From: Hungatella sp. | GTDB taxonomy: Bacteria > Bacillota > Clostridia > Lachnospirales > Lachnospiraceae | NCBI GenBank assembly: GCA_009712635.1 | Contig: WASS01000020.1 | Coordinates: 434,001 to 498,000, forward strand | DNA length: 64,000 nucleotides | Direction of reading: 5' to 3' | The notes under the pieces: generated by a model | The model's database searches: none | Seen by the model: the letters and a program-made list of their open reading frames with translations, nothing else | Told to the model about the DNA's origin: nothing | Shown here: in pieces, positions 1 through 9,536 of the stretch | How the letters are laid out: every line of letters begins with the position of its first letter | How positions within the stretch are numbered: position 1 is the first letter of the stretch | Position numbers and translations under genes: made by a program

Positions 1-1338
1 TCTTAAAAGCTGTTCAAAGGAATTGCAGACCAGATCATCGCCATGAACCAAAAATACTTGTCGCGGTTTTTCTTCAAATGCATTCAACCAGGCAATCAAT
101 CCTTCCATATCTGCGTGGGAACTCATCCCACCCATCTGTTCAATATGGGCCTCCACCTGTATGGTTTCACCAAAAAGCCTTACATCGGTGCTTCCATCGA
201 TCAGGCTTCTGCCAAGCGTCCCTATGGACTGATAGCCCGTAAAGACAATGGTACACTCCGGGCGCCACAGATTGTGTTTTAAATGGTGCCGGATACGTCC
301 GGCATCGCACATTCCTGCAGCCGATATAATAACTTTGGGCTTTGAATTAAAATTGATGTTTCTGGAATCTTCACTGGTTACGGAAAGCTTTAGACCAGGA
401 AATGATATGGGATTAATCCCATTCATAACCAGATCCCTGGTTTCCTCATCATAACAATCTGCCAGATTGTCTTTAAAAATCTGCGTTGCCTCAACGGCAA
501 GAGGGCTGTCAACGTATACCTCAAATCCATCGTGTCCTGTAATCCGTTTCTCGGTCTTAATCCGCCGGAACATATAAAGCAGCTCCTGGGTTCTTCCTAC
601 AGCAAAAGCAGGTATTACCACATTCCCGCCCCGGTCAAGGGTTTTTTGGACAATGCCTGCAAGCACACTCACATGATCCGGTATTTTGCCATGGAGACGA
701 TCCCCGTAGGTACATTCCATCACTACATAATCGGCATCCTTTATATATTGTGGATCCCGGATTAACGGCTTGTTCTTGTTGCCGATATCGCCGGAGAAAA
801 CAATTTTCCTGGAGCAGTTTTCTTCTCTGATCCAGGTTTCAATGGAAGCGGAACCAAGAAGATGACCCACGTCGGTAAACCGAATGGTGAAGCCATCTTC
901 CAGTTCTACTTTTTCGTTATACTGATAGGACCGGAACAGTTCCAATACCCCCATGGCATCATTCATTCCGTAAAGGGGCTCTTCTTCCGGAAGACCTGCA
1001 CGCCTTGCTTTCCGATTTTTCCATTCTGCCTCTGACTCCTGAATGTGGGCGCTGTCCTTTAACATAATTGCACAAAGATCAGCTGTGGCATCGGTTGAAA
1101 TCACCTTTCCCCGAAAGCCTCTGGCATAAATAAAAGGAAGCAACCCTGCATGGTCAATGTGGGCGTGTGTCAGCAGCACATAATCAATCTGGGCGTAGCT
1201 GACAGGCAGGCTGGCATTTTCGAATCGGTCAATCCCCTGCTCCATTCCGCAGTCCACAAGAACCCTTAACCCTGCCGCTTCCAGATAATGACAGCTTCCG
1301 GTTACCTCGTGGGCTGCGCCGATGAATGTCAATTTCAT
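1..1338 (-). CDS. MBL-fold metallohydrolase with RNA-specificity (CPSF/Ysh1-like) domains, 3' end cut by window
   Basis: The N-terminus carries the metallo-beta-lactamase zinc motif HAHIDH at residues 58-63, followed later by GHLLGSAS and the GDIGN segment, then a beta-CASP-type region (SPLAVEAT) and an RMMBL-like end (SSHAD). This order is that of the bacterial CPSF73/Ysh1-like ribonuclease family, which cleaves RNA in the cytoplasm; substrates of this clostridial member are not known to me. The start ATG at 1338 is preceded by AGGAGGG. At least 446 codons are present and the frame is open through position 1, so the C-terminus lies outside the window. Transcribed in the same direction as spoIVA, 44 bases downstream of it. 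Confidence 0.85.
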   Translation of the reverse strand, partial: MKLTFIGAAHEVTGSCHYLEAAGLRVLVDCGMEQGIDRFENASLPVSYAQIDYVLLTHAHIDHAGLLPFIYARGFRGKVISTDATADLCAIMLKDSAHIQESEAEWKNRKARRAGLPEEEPLYGMNDAMGVLELFRSYQYNEKVELEDGFTIRFTDVGHLLGSASIETWIREENCSRKIVFSGDIGNKNKPLIRDPQYIKDADYVVMECTYGDRLHGKIPDHVSVLAGIVQKTLDRGGNVVIPAFAVGRTQELLYMFRRIKTEKRITGHDGFEVYVDSPLAVEATQIFKDNLADCYDEETRDLVMNGINPISFPGLKLSVTSEDSRNINFNSKPKVIISAAGMCDAGRIRHHLKHNLWRPECTIVFTGYQSIGTLGRSLIDGSTDVRLFGETIQVEAHIEQMGGMSSHADMEGLIAWLNAFEEKPRQVFLVHGDDLVCNSFEQLLR

Positions 1339-1382
1339 AAAAGCCCTCCTTTTGTATTTGTTTTTCCTATTATACCATTAAT

Positions 1383-2858
1383 TTAGATAATAATGCAAAT
1401 CATACCGCCATTACTATCGTTAATAATTTTTTGGAGGGTGTCCTGCAGCTTCATCTGACAGTCTTCCGTAAGCTGGGATACTTTTGTCTGAATTCCGTCT
1501 TCTACAATTTGTTCAATGGATTTTCCAAAGATATTGGTGTTCCAGATACCTTCTTCACTTTCCCTTGCATTTTCCTTAATATAGGCAATTAAATCCTCTG
1601 CCTGCTGCTCACTTCCTACGATTGGGGCAATCTCAGTCTGAATATGAGCTTTGATTAAATTAATGGAAGGGGCTTCCGCACGCATTTTTACACCGTACTT
1701 ATTTCCATGTTTAATCACCTCAGGCTCATCAAGCATAATTTCCGAACGTTCCGGAGTCACAACTCCATAACCTTTCAGTCTGACCTGGCTCATGGCCTGA
1801 TTGACCTTTTCATACTCTTTTTTCATTTTTGCAAGCTCACTTAAGGTCTGCATCAGCTGATATTCCCCTTCAATGGGAATTCCCACGTAATCACTTAAAA
1901 TCTGATAGTAATAGCTGTCATCCACATCCATATCAACGGATACGCTTCCGTCTGCCATATTCATGTTCTGGATTTTAATCCCGCGGATACTTTCTGTTTC
2001 TCCGTTAAATAACCCGGAAGATACATCCCTCATCTGTGTAACCTTTTTTACCATGTCTTTTGCTGCCTGAATTACCTGAGCCTTTAACCAGTGAGTGGCA
2101 GGAAGAATTTCAAGCCATTTCGGAATGTAAAAATCCATTTCCGTTACAGGGAATTCCTTTAATACCCGTTCCAGAATATTTCCTACATCTTCTTTCTTTA
2201 ACTGCTCACAGTTAATGGGCATTACTGTTACACCATATTTCTGATTCATATCGTTTGCCAGGGCAACGGTTTCCTCTGAATATGGTTTTGCAGAATTCAG
2301 CAGTATGAGAAATGGTTTTCCAAGATTCTTAAGCTCCGAGACGGTACGTTCTTCTGCAGCTATGTAGTTGGGGCGCTTCAGTTCACCGATAGAACCATCT
2401 GTGGTAACAACAACTCCTATGGTGGAATGATCATTGATAACTTTCCTGGTTCCGATTTCCGCCGCTTTCGTAAATGGAATCTCATAATCAAACCACGGTG
2501 TTTTTACAAGACGTTCTTCTTCGTTTTCAATATGCCCGGCTGCTCCGTCTACCATAAATCCCACGCAGTCAATCAGGCGGACCTTGGTTTCAATTTCATC
2601 TCCCAGGCGGATGGTTGCGGCCTCTTTGGGAATAAATTTAGGTTCCGTCGTCATAATGGTCTTGCCGGCTGCGCTTTGTGGCAGTTCGTCCCTTGTCTGA
2701 GTTTTCTGGTGTTCGTCTTCCATGCCCGGCAGTACCATCAATTCCATAAAACGCTTGATAAAGGTGGATTTTCCTGTTCTGACGGGGCCAACAACTCCAA
2801 TGTAGATTTCTCCGTTGGTCCGGGCTTTGATATCATTGTATACGTTATAATTGTCCAT
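1383..2858 (-). CDS. spoIVA: Stage IV sporulation protein A, spore-coat scaffold ATPase
   Basis: The 491-residue product matches the usual SpoIVA length. It has a Walker A motif GPVRTGKS at residues 24-31, a Walker-B-like segment LIDCVGF near residue 95, and ends in a short hydrophobic tail (MICIII), which is characteristic of the family. In endospore formers SpoIVA polymerises by ATP hydrolysis on the outer forespore membrane and forms the basement layer of the coat, made in the mother cell under SigmaE. It establishes the organism as a spore former. A weak SigmaE-like promoter lies just upstream (2885-2912). Confidence 0.97.
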   Translation of the reverse strand: MDNYNVYNDIKARTNGEIYIGVVGPVRTGKSTFIKRFMELMVLPGMEDEHQKTQTRDELPQSAAGKTIMTTEPKFIPKEAATIRLGDEIETKVRLIDCVGFMVDGAAGHIENEEERLVKTPWFDYEIPFTKAAEIGTRKVINDHSTIGVVVTTDGSIGELKRPNYIAAEERTVSELKNLGKPFLILLNSAKPYSEETVALANDMNQKYGVTVMPINCEQLKKEDVGNILERVLKEFPVTEMDFYIPKWLEILPATHWLKAQVIQAAKDMVKKVTQMRDVSSGLFNGETESIRGIKIQNMNMADGSVSVDMDVDDSYYYQILSDYVGIPIEGEYQLMQTLSELAKMKKEYEKVNQAMSQVRLKGYGVVTPERSEIMLDEPEVIKHGNKYGVKMRAEAPSINLIKAHIQTEIAPIVGSEQQAEDLIAYIKENARESEEGIWNTNIFGKSIEQIVEDGIQTKVSQLTEDCQMKLQDTLQKIINDSNGGMICIII

Positions 2859-2884
2859 AAAGATTCCCCCTTCTGTGCTGTTAC

Positions 2885-2912
2885 ATAATATGCGGGGGTG
2901 AAAAGATTATTC
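2885..2912 (-). promoter_or_regulatory. Possible SigmaE-type promoter for spoIVA
   Basis: On the minus strand GAATAAT (2906-2912) and CATATTAT (2885-2892) are separated by 13 bases, loosely resembling the SigmaE pattern (KMATATT, 14-15 bases, CATACAHT). It sits 27 bases ahead of the spoIVA start and overlaps the stop of the upstream gene. SpoIVA is SigmaE-controlled in Bacillus; the match here is imperfect. Confidence 0.3.
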
Positions 2913-4268
2913 CCTTTTCTTTTCCAACCGATTACGGATGGATTTACCGGTGTTTATAATTTCTCGATACTCCTTTTTAGAAATGATTCCCTGACTGAGG
3001 ACCTCCTTTAATTCACCGCCATTGAGCGTCATCACCCGGCTATCTGCCGTAAGCGTAATTTCCAAATGCAGCAAGGTATAAGTTAAGGATTGATCCTTAT
3101 GATACCGTAAGTTTCTAATGATATAATAATGTTCCCTCACCACCTCTTTGCAGCTGTTAAAAACGGTCTTCCGATACCAGTCCTCACCATCCGGGAAAAA
3201 CAGATGGTACTCTTTTTCTGTTGTATTCCAGCGAACCGGTTCTGTTTCGTCATCAATAGAAAAGAAATAGTTTATTTCCTCGCAGGGGATCCTGCAGCTA
3301 AATCCATGACTGCCTTTTCGCGTATCCCTGTGAGCATGACTGACCTCACCTTTGTAAAGACCGGAAGCATCATCGTAGAAAAGTCCAAAAGCGGGAAATC
3401 CGTAAGGGCTGGTAAAATTCCGAAACAGTCGCTTATGAGCCTCTTCTATGGTAAGATTTAACTTATCAAACAGCTGTTTTGAAGTAATTCCCCTGGCAGT
3501 AATATGAGTCACTCCCGCAAACATGGATAAGAAGATTTCATTTCCTTTAAAAATAAAACTGGTGCCATTGGCCTTTAGAACCTCTAATGCTGCGCTCCTG
3601 GCTGCCGGATACCCTGCTCCTCCTAAGTTCACTGCAAACTTATCACCTGCCAGCCGGTAAATGCTGCAATCTGTGCCCATTAATTCTTCCATTCGCCGCA
3701 GGGCGTGTAAAGCGGCGGCCTCTCCGGCATCTTTTCCATAGCAGGTTTTAATAAAACGGATTCCTACAATATCAAAACAAACAATCGTTGAGCATTCTCT
3801 TGCATTTAATTCTTCTATCAGGCCGATTAAATCAAACCGTCTGCGAAAAACACCGCATTCATCGCAAATAAACTCCTGTTTTGGATAAAGTCCGTAAAAA
3901 TGCCTTTTCTTTCTGTATACCCCCGGAGTCTCCTGCCATATCTTATAAAATGCTCTGGTGAACACTTCCTGGGACCCAAATCCATAATAAAAGGCTACCG
4001 AACAGACCGAATCCTGGGTTTTTATCAGCCGGCATGCTGCTTCTGAAATCTTTCTTCTGTTTACATATTCCATCATCCCATACTGGAATACTTTATGAAA
4101 TAAGTATTTTAAATTGGAAACGGAATAATTGCAGGCCTCTGCAATCTCTTCTGGTAATATTGTTTCTTTGATGTGATCTTCCACATACTGAATGGCAACA
4201 TTTAATATATTATAACTGTCCACTTTTTTCTCCTGATTGAGAGGTGTATATTTTTCGTACAATTTCAT
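2907..4268 (-). CDS. AraC-type HTH regulator fused to a degenerate GGDEF-like domain
   Basis: The first ~120 residues form an AraC-family double helix-turn-helix (PEEIAEACNYSVSNL, then CSVAFYYGFGSQEVFTRAFY). A linker with CDECG follows. The region after it resembles a GGDEF fold (FDIVGIRFIKTCYG ... YRLAGDKFAV), where RLAGDKF takes the place of the RxGGDEF signature, so diguanylate cyclase activity is unlikely. The last ~150 residues I do not recognise. Start: ATG at 4268 is used; an in-frame TTG at 4307 would add 13 residues, and neither has a strong ribosome binding site. Both overlap the ABC ATPase gene (ends 4210), which suggests translational coupling. Position as last gene of an ABC-2 exporter operon suggests it responds to, or controls, that transporter (inference). 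Confidence 0.75.
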   Translation of the reverse strand: MKLYEKYTPLNQEKKVDSYNILNVAIQYVEDHIKETILPEEIAEACNYSVSNLKYLFHKVFQYGMMEYVNRRKISEAACRLIKTQDSVCSVAFYYGFGSQEVFTRAFYKIWQETPGVYRKKRHFYGLYPKQEFICDECGVFRRRFDLIGLIEELNARECSTIVCFDIVGIRFIKTCYGKDAGEAAALHALRRMEELMGTDCSIYRLAGDKFAVNLGGAGYPAARSAALEVLKANGTSFIFKGNEIFLSMFAGVTHITARGITSKQLFDKLNLTIEEAHKRLFRNFTSPYGFPAFGLFYDDASGLYKGEVSHAHRDTRKGSHGFSCRIPCEEINYFFSIDDETEPVRWNTTEKEYHLFFPDGEDWYRKTVFNSCKEVVREHYYIIRNLRYHKDQSLTYTLLHLEITLTADSRVMTLNGGELKEVLSQGIISKKEYREIINTGKSIRNRLEKKRE

Positions 4269-5211
4269 CAATTTCTGGTTTCTTAATTGTAATGTCTGTA
4301 ACTTCAAAAAGTTCCGAAATGCTGCTTAGCAGATCATTCATGGAAACAAGTCTGGGATTTATGCTGTAAGTATGACAAAAAGGCTGCTCTTTCACAAGCT
4401 CCACACCATTAAAAGACAAGGGTTTTTTTAAGTACTGGAATGCAACCTCCACATAATACTGGTCTGCCCTCTGTGATTTAAACGTGGCAAGTGTCTGGTC
4501 CAGCATCAGTGTTCCATGATCAATCATAATAATCCGGTCACAGATTTCTTCTATATCAGCCATATCATGGGTTGTAAGAATTACCGTTGTCTTCTTCTCA
4601 CGGTTTAACTCTCTTACAAACTTTCTTATTTTGTCCTTTACCACTACATCAAGTCCGATGGTTGGTTCGTCCAGATATAAAATATCGGGATCGTGCAAAA
4701 GAGCAATCGCCAGCTCTGCTCTCATTTTCTGCCCAAGGCTTAATTGCCGTACCGGTTTATTTAAAAAAGACTGCATCTCTAAAAGTTCTGTAAACATCTG
4801 CGTATTTTTCCGGAACTGTACTTTATCAGTACCATACATTCTTCGGTACAGCTCAAAGGTATCCTCCATGGGCAGGTCCCAGTTGAGCTGAGATCTCTGA
4901 CCAAATACAACACCAATGTGCTTTGCATTTTCTTTTCTGTTTTCCCAGGGGACCAATCCGCCGGTTGTTATGGTTCCGCTTGTAGGCGTAATGATTCCTG
5001 TCAGCATTTTTATGGTCGTGGATTTCCCGGCTCCATTTGGTCCGATGTATCCCACCAGTTCTCCTTTTTCTATTGTAAAGGATAAATCATCCACTGCTTT
5101 TTTAACATCATAGCTGCGATCTAACAGTGTGGAAAGAGCTTTTTTTAATCCCTGAGGACGTTTAAAGCTTTTAAATTCTCTGGTTACATGATCAACTGTA
5201 ATATATGACAT
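4210..5211 (-). CDS. ABC-2 type exporter, ATP-binding protein
   Basis: The 333-residue protein has Walker A GPNGAGKS at residues 57-64, the signature LSLGQ, Walker B ILYLDEPTIGLD and the switch histidine (LTTHD). The extended N-terminus before the ATPase core (KRPQGLKKALSTLLDR) is typical of the ATPases that pair with the two dissimilar ABC-2 permeases of COG4587/COG3694. It would power export of an unknown substrate through the two membrane proteins encoded just upstream. The start at 5211 follows AGCGGAGGGTAACG. The 3' end overlaps the AraC-like gene. Confidence 0.9.
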   Translation of the reverse strand: MSYITVDHVTREFKSFKRPQGLKKALSTLLDRSYDVKKAVDDLSFTIEKGELVGYIGPNGAGKSTTIKMLTGIITPTSGTITTGGLVPWENRKENAKHIGVVFGQRSQLNWDLPMEDTFELYRRMYGTDKVQFRKNTQMFTELLEMQSFLNKPVRQLSLGQKMRAELAIALLHDPDILYLDEPTIGLDVVVKDKIRKFVRELNREKKTTVILTTHDMADIEEICDRIIMIDHGTLMLDQTLATFKSQRADQYYVEVAFQYLKKPLSFNGVELVKEQPFCHTYSINPRLVSMNDLLSSISELFEVTDITIKKPEIDEIVRKIYTSQSGEKSGQL

Positions 5212-5231
5212 CGTTACCCTCCGCTATCATT

Positions 5232-6026
5232 TTACGATCCCGTGCTCTGGTAAGCATTAAGCCCTTTTTTCCAGAATCTGTAAGCAATAAAGAATACACC
5301 GGCTCCCACAAAAGGTGTGAGAAACAAAAAAATCGGTGATGGCATCCCCTCCTGTCTGTTAACAAATAACTGGACAGGATAAAAATTTATAAATCCATAT
5401 GGCAGCAGAAAAGTCAGCAAAAACCGGATACCACCGTGGTAAATCGTAAGGGGATACTGGAGAAAGCTGGTGAGGTTCCTATAAAAAAGGCGATACAGCC
5501 CGTCGCTTTTTAAAAACCAGAATGCAGGAACTGTTGTTACCATGAAACCAGCAGCCTGTATCAGCGAAGCTCCGGCTATATCGAGAATCAGCCAGATCAT
5601 CTGATAAAGGGACAAAGTGATCCCCAGTTTGTGCAGACTGATTCCTATCATTGCTCCGGCTATCACATAATTGCTGGTATACCCGGCGCTTATTTTCGTG
5701 CAGATCAGATAAATAAGAGGATTCACCGGTTTGGTTAAAATTCCATCCAGCTCTCCGCTTCGAATTAATCGTGGCAGCTTACCGAAACCTCCCATAAAAA
5801 ACGTTCCTGCTATGGAATAAGAAAGAACATCAAAGGCATATAAAAGAAGAATCTCATATAACCCCCAGCCTGCCACAGGTCCCACTTTATTCAGTAAAAT
5901 AACCAGCAGAATAAAACCGGAAGACCATCCCAGCAATTTAGCAATCATACGCATAAAATACTGTCCTCTGTATTCCAGCTGTGTCAGGAAAGCGACTTTA
6001 GCAAATGCACCATACAAACCAAACAT
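5232..6026 (-). CDS. ABC-2 family transporter permease (COG3694-like)
   Basis: A hydrophobic protein of about 264 residues with roughly six predicted membrane segments, ending in a short basic tail. Its size and pairing with another permease and an ATPase fit the ABC-2 exporters of the COG4587/3694/4586 trio. ATG at 6026 is chosen, 10 bases after GGGAGG; an in-frame TTG lies at 6032. The gene starts six bases after the stop of the preceding permease, so the two are co-translated. Substrate cannot be deduced. Confidence 0.85.
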   Translation of the reverse strand: MFGLYGAFAKVAFLTQLEYRGQYFMRMIAKLLGWSSGFILLVILLNKVGPVAGWGLYEILLLYAFDVLSYSIAGTFFMGGFGKLPRLIRSGELDGILTKPVNPLIYLICTKISAGYTSNYVIAGAMIGISLHKLGITLSLYQMIWLILDIAGASLIQAAGFMVTTVPAFWFLKSDGLYRLFYRNLTSFLQYPLTIYHGGIRFLLTFLLPYGFINFYPVQLFVNRQEGMPSPIFLFLTPFVGAGVFFIAYRFWKKGLNAYQSTGS

Positions 6027-6032
6027 AAACAA

Positions 6033-6812
6033 TCAACCTCCCTGAATTTCTACACTGCTTTGAATCTTTTTCCATAAAAACCGTTCTGCCATAAACAGAA
6101 GGAGTACCCAGAAAAGCTGAATGAGCAATATTTTTTTCCACTGTTCTGCCTCCTGCATACCAAGCCATATAGAAATAGGCTTAAATGCCACATAGGAGAA
6201 AGGTAGAAAATCGCATAAGGATTTCAGCCAGTCAGGATAAAACCATAGAGGAATATCAATTCCTGAAAAAAGAAGAAATAACCCATCTGCTATCATGCGC
6301 GTATAAGTGCCGTCTTTCATCCAAAAGACCAGCAGCCCTATCGTGTATTGGATAAAAAACATAATCAGCAGTCCCAAAATCAGGCTGACCAGAAAAATCA
6401 AAACAGTTCCCGGCACCGGAATGGGCAGTTTCCAAATCATAAATGACACTGCTGCAATGAAAATTCCTTCAAACAGAACGTGATACAAATTCTCTCCTAA
6501 TTGTCCAAAGAAATAATACCATTTTAAAGAAATGGGGCGGATAAAATCAATCGCAATCATCCCCGTCCGGAAACGATCTGCCAGTTCCTCTGCTATCCTT
6601 GAATACAACAGCCCACTGACCATGGCAGCTATAACTGAATAAGAAACTAATGTTTCGAAATTAATGTTTTTTATACTGCCGGCATTTAAAATTGCCTGCC
6701 AGATACAGATTTTTATGTAGATACCAAGCCAGTCACCAGCCATCTGAAAAAGCAGATTCCATTTATACTGAAATTGCTGCCGGAAGCAGCATTTTATAAG
6801 TACCCAGTACAT
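6033..6812 (-). CDS. ABC-2 family transporter permease (COG4587-like)
   Basis: A 259-residue membrane protein, first gene of the exporter operon, with about six hydrophobic segments and a cytoplasmic loop containing the conserved-looking FRTGMIAIDFIRPIS stretch, which is typical of this ABC-2 permease group (pattern: dominated by phage-length loop then IxFxRPxS). ATG at 6812 follows AAAGGAGGAAGGAT. It would form the membrane channel with the downstream permease. I saw no convincing SigA promoter in 6813-6910. Confidence 0.83.
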   Translation of the reverse strand: MYWVLIKCCFRQQFQYKWNLLFQMAGDWLGIYIKICIWQAILNAGSIKNINFETLVSYSVIAAMVSGLLYSRIAEELADRFRTGMIAIDFIRPISLKWYYFFGQLGENLYHVLFEGIFIAAVSFMIWKLPIPVPGTVLIFLVSLILGLLIMFFIQYTIGLLVFWMKDGTYTRMIADGLFLLFSGIDIPLWFYPDWLKSLCDFLPFSYVAFKPISIWLGMQEAEQWKKILLIQLFWVLLLFMAERFLWKKIQSSVEIQGG

Positions 6813-6910
6813 ATCCTTCCTCCTTTGGTTTTGGAATACCCGGAACCTATTTTACCATAATCAGCCATCGCTTTCTTGATTTTTGGGACAAAATTTTGCT
6901 CCTAAGCCAC

Positions 6911-6957
6911 AAAAACAGATGCCACAGCAAGGAAAAGCCTTGCTGCGGCATCTGTTT
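6911..6957 (-). terminator. Rho-independent terminator of the liv operon
   Basis: A 20-base-pair stem (6913-6932 with 6938-6957, one A-C mismatch) and a 5-base loop are followed on the minus strand by a run of five Ts (6911-6915). It begins nine bases after the livF stop codon. The rest of 6813-6910 shows no clear feature. Confidence 0.9.
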
Positions 6958-6965
6958 AACCTGTT

Positions 6966-7676
6966 TTATTCACTTAAATATGCCTTCTTAACCGAATCAT
7001 CATTCATCAGTTCTTTGGCGTCTCCGCTTAATACAATGGAGCCTGTTTCTAAAACATAAGCACGGTTTGCGATGGATAATGCTTTCTTCGCATTCTGCTC
7101 TACCAAAAGTACGGTTGTTCCTGATTTATTGATTTCCTGTATAATATCAAAGATTTCATTCACATAAATTGGTGATAGTCCCATAGACGGCTCATCCAGA
7201 ACGATAACCTTGGGGTGGCTCATGAGGGCACGTCCCATGGCGAGCATCTGCTGTTCGCCGCCGCTTAATGTACCTGCAGGCTGGTTCTTTCTTTCTAACA
7301 GTCTGGGGAAACGCTTGTAGATCATCTGAAGAGTTTCTTCAATCTCGTTCTTGTCTCTTCTTGTATAGGCACCCAGTTTCAGATTTTCATAAACGCTTAA
7401 AGCTGCGAAAACCCTTCTTCCTTCCGGAACGTGTGCCATGCCCATGCCTACAATTTTGTCCCCTCTGATTTTGGTAATATCATGACCATCAAACTGGATG
7501 TTGCCGGATGCTGCTTTAATCAGTCCGGTTATTGTATGAAGAGTGGTTGTTTTACCAGCACCATTGGCACCGATCAATGCAACAATCTCTCCTTCTTTTA
7601 CTTCAAAGGAAATATCTTTTAACGCCTTAATGACGCCATAATATACTTCCAGATTTTTTACTTCAAGTATTGCCAT
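6966..7676 (-). CDS. livF: Branched-chain amino acid ABC transporter, ATP-binding protein LivF
   Basis: About 236 residues, the usual LivF length. Walker A GANGAGKT is at residues 36-43, followed by signature LSGGEQQ and Walker B VIVLDEPSMGLSP; the SMGLSP wording after Walker B is typical of LivF. The start MAILEV at 7676 is chosen over an upstream in-frame start at 7736 because AGGAGGCTTT precedes it and the upstream part overlaps livG. It supplies ATP hydrolysis for LivHM together with LivG. Last gene of the operon. Confidence 0.95.
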   Translation of the reverse strand: MAILEVKNLEVYYGVIKALKDISFEVKEGEIVALIGANGAGKTTTLHTITGLIKAASGNIQFDGHDITKIRGDKIVGMGMAHVPEGRRVFAALSVYENLKLGAYTRRDKNEIEETLQMIYKRFPRLLERKNQPAGTLSGGEQQMLAMGRALMSHPKVIVLDEPSMGLSPIYVNEIFDIIQEINKSGTTVLLVEQNAKKALSIANRAYVLETGSIVLSGDAKELMNDDSVKKAYLSE

Positions 7677-7689
7677 GTAGAAAGCCTCC

Positions 7690-8448
7690 TTATTCTCCCA
7701 GATATGCTTTGATGACTTCCGGATCGTGAAGCACATCCGCTGTTTTACCCTGGGTAAGCACCTGACCGAAATTCAGCACCGTCAAACGCTCACAAATCCC
7801 GGAGACAAGCTTCATATCGTGTTCTATTAACAGAATGGTCATATCAAAATTATCCCGTACAAAACGTATGGTATCCATAAGTTCAGCCGTTTCATTGGGA
7901 TTCATACCTGCAGCCGGCTCATCAAGAAGCAGGAGCTTTGGACCAGTGGCAAGTGCTCTTGCTATCTCAAGCTTTCTCTGCTTTCCATAAGGCAGATTGG
8001 ACGCAAGGGTATCCTTCTCTTTATCCAGATCAAAGACCTTTAAAAGCTCAACCGCTTTCTCATCCATCTGCTTCTCAACTTTATAGTAATTAGGAAGCCT
8101 TAAAATTCCGGCAACGGTGGAATAGGGATGACTGTTGTGAAGACCTGTTTTTACATTGTCAAGAACCGTCAGATCCTTAAAAAGACGGATATTCTGAAAT
8201 GTTCTCGCAATCCCGGCACGATTAATATCTACCGTTTTCTTTCCGGTAATATTGTTGCCATCTAACAAAATGGTACCGGCATTTGGTTTATAAACTCCGG
8301 TTAAAAGGTTAAAAATCGTGGTTTTTCCTGCACCATTTGGTCCGATCAGACCATACAGCTGTCCCTTTTCTATGGTAATGCTGAAATTATCCACGGCCCG
8401 AAGACCGCCAAATGAAATTCCAAGGTTATTAATTTCAAGTAAAGCCAT
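7690..8448 (-). CDS. livG: Branched-chain amino acid ABC transporter, ATP-binding protein LivG
   Basis: A 252-residue ATPase with Walker A GPNGAGKT at residues 36-43, the LivG-typical GIARTFQNIRLF segment, Walker B LLLLDEPAAGMNP and a switch motif LIEHDM. The AAGMNPNE wording identifies LivG rather than LivF. It is two bases downstream of livM and 13 bases upstream of livF, so all are in one transcript. Confidence 0.95.
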   Translation of the reverse strand: MALLEINNLGISFGGLRAVDNFSITIEKGQLYGLIGPNGAGKTTIFNLLTGVYKPNAGTILLDGNNITGKKTVDINRAGIARTFQNIRLFKDLTVLDNVKTGLHNSHPYSTVAGILRLPNYYKVEKQMDEKAVELLKVFDLDKEKDTLASNLPYGKQRKLEIARALATGPKLLLLDEPAAGMNPNETAELMDTIRFVRDNFDMTILLIEHDMKLVSGICERLTVLNFGQVLTQGKTADVLHDPEVIKAYLGE

Positions 8449-8450
8449 GA

Positions 8451-9536
8451 TTATACCCTCTCCTTCTTCGCCCTGTTCAAATGAAAATAACGTTTTCTGA
8501 AATCGATCAGCTTCGGACTCCAGTTAAATATCATCATGACGATCAGAATGATGGCATAAATCAGCATACGATAAGCATTTAATCCTCTTAACAGCTCAGG
8601 AAGCAGCGTCAGAATAACTGCCGCAATCATAGATCCCCGGATATTCCCGATTCCTCCGAGTACTACAAACACCAGAATCATAATGGACTGGTTATAGCCA
8701 AAATTCTTCTGAGTGGCTGTCAGGGAAGAAAGGTTATGGGAATATAAAACACCTGCAACTCCTGCCAGGGAGGCAGAGATGGTAAATGCCATAAGTTTAT
8801 ACTTGGTTATATTAATTCCAATGGATTCTGCTGCAATTCTGTTATCGCGGACAGACATGATTGCACGTCCGGATCTGGAATTGATCAGGTTTAGAACAAT
8901 GAAAAGGGTAATCAAGGTAAGAATTACACCTATGGCAAAGGTGGAATTTTTCGGTGTACCGGTAATTCCCTGTGCGCCATTTAATATGATTGTTCCGCTT
9001 TTTTCCATCTTAAGAGCCATTGCATTTTTCATGGAAAAATGAAATCCGTTTGAATCCTTTCCAAGATAAAGTACATTTACAACATTCTTAATAATTTCGC
9101 CAAAAGCCAGTGTTACAATTGCCAGATAGTCACCTCTGAGCCTTAAAACAGGGATTCCAACAACAATACCGGCAGCTGCAGCAGCTGCTGCTCCCACTAG
9201 AATTGCAAAGAAAAAGCGAACGCCTGCACTGGGTATGGAGTCCATCATGGAGATGGAGAATATAGAACTGGCAAACGCTCCCATACACATAAAACCTGCA
9301 TGACCAAGGCTGAGCTCGCCCAGAATACCCACAGTCAGATTCAAGGAAATTGCCATAATGCTGTAAATACAAAGAGGCACTAAAAGACCCTTCATCAGAC
9401 TGCTGACCTGTCCAGCTGAAATTAATATCTGTACAATGATAAATGCCGCAATTACAATGCTGTAAGTAATTAAATTAGTTTTAAATGTTTTATCAATATG
9501 AAACTTTTTTGCTGTACTTTTTTCCATTTCGTCCAC
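8451..9536 (-). CDS. livM: Branched-chain amino acid ABC transporter, permease LivM
   Basis: A 361-residue membrane protein with the permease signature around LSLGHAGFMCMGAF and GIPVLRLRGDYLAIVTLAFGEI, which are hallmarks of LivM. It has a charged ~25-residue N-terminus before the first membrane segment. It forms the channel with LivH. The start is immediately after the livH stop codon (9537). Confidence 0.95.
   Translation of the reverse strand: MDEMEKSTAKKFHIDKTFKTNLITYSIVIAAFIIVQILISAGQVSSLMKGLLVPLCIYSIMAISLNLTVGILGELSLGHAGFMCMGAFASSIFSISMMDSIPSAGVRFFFAILVGAAAAAAAGIVVGIPVLRLRGDYLAIVTLAFGEIIKNVVNVLYLGKDSNGFHFSMKNAMALKMEKSGTIILNGAQGITGTPKNSTFAIGVILTLITLFIVLNLINSRSGRAIMSVRDNRIAAESIGINITKYKLMAFTISASLAGVAGVLYSHNLSSLTATQKNFGYNQSIMILVFVVLGGIGNIRGSMIAAVILTLLPELLRGLNAYRMLIYAIILIVMMIFNWSPKLIDFRKRYFHLNRAKKERV

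Noticed and set aside
5232..6812. Classification of the ABC-2 exporter as a drug or bacteriocin pump
   Set aside because: No peptide, lanthipeptide or resistance gene is nearby; the family alone does not give the substrate.
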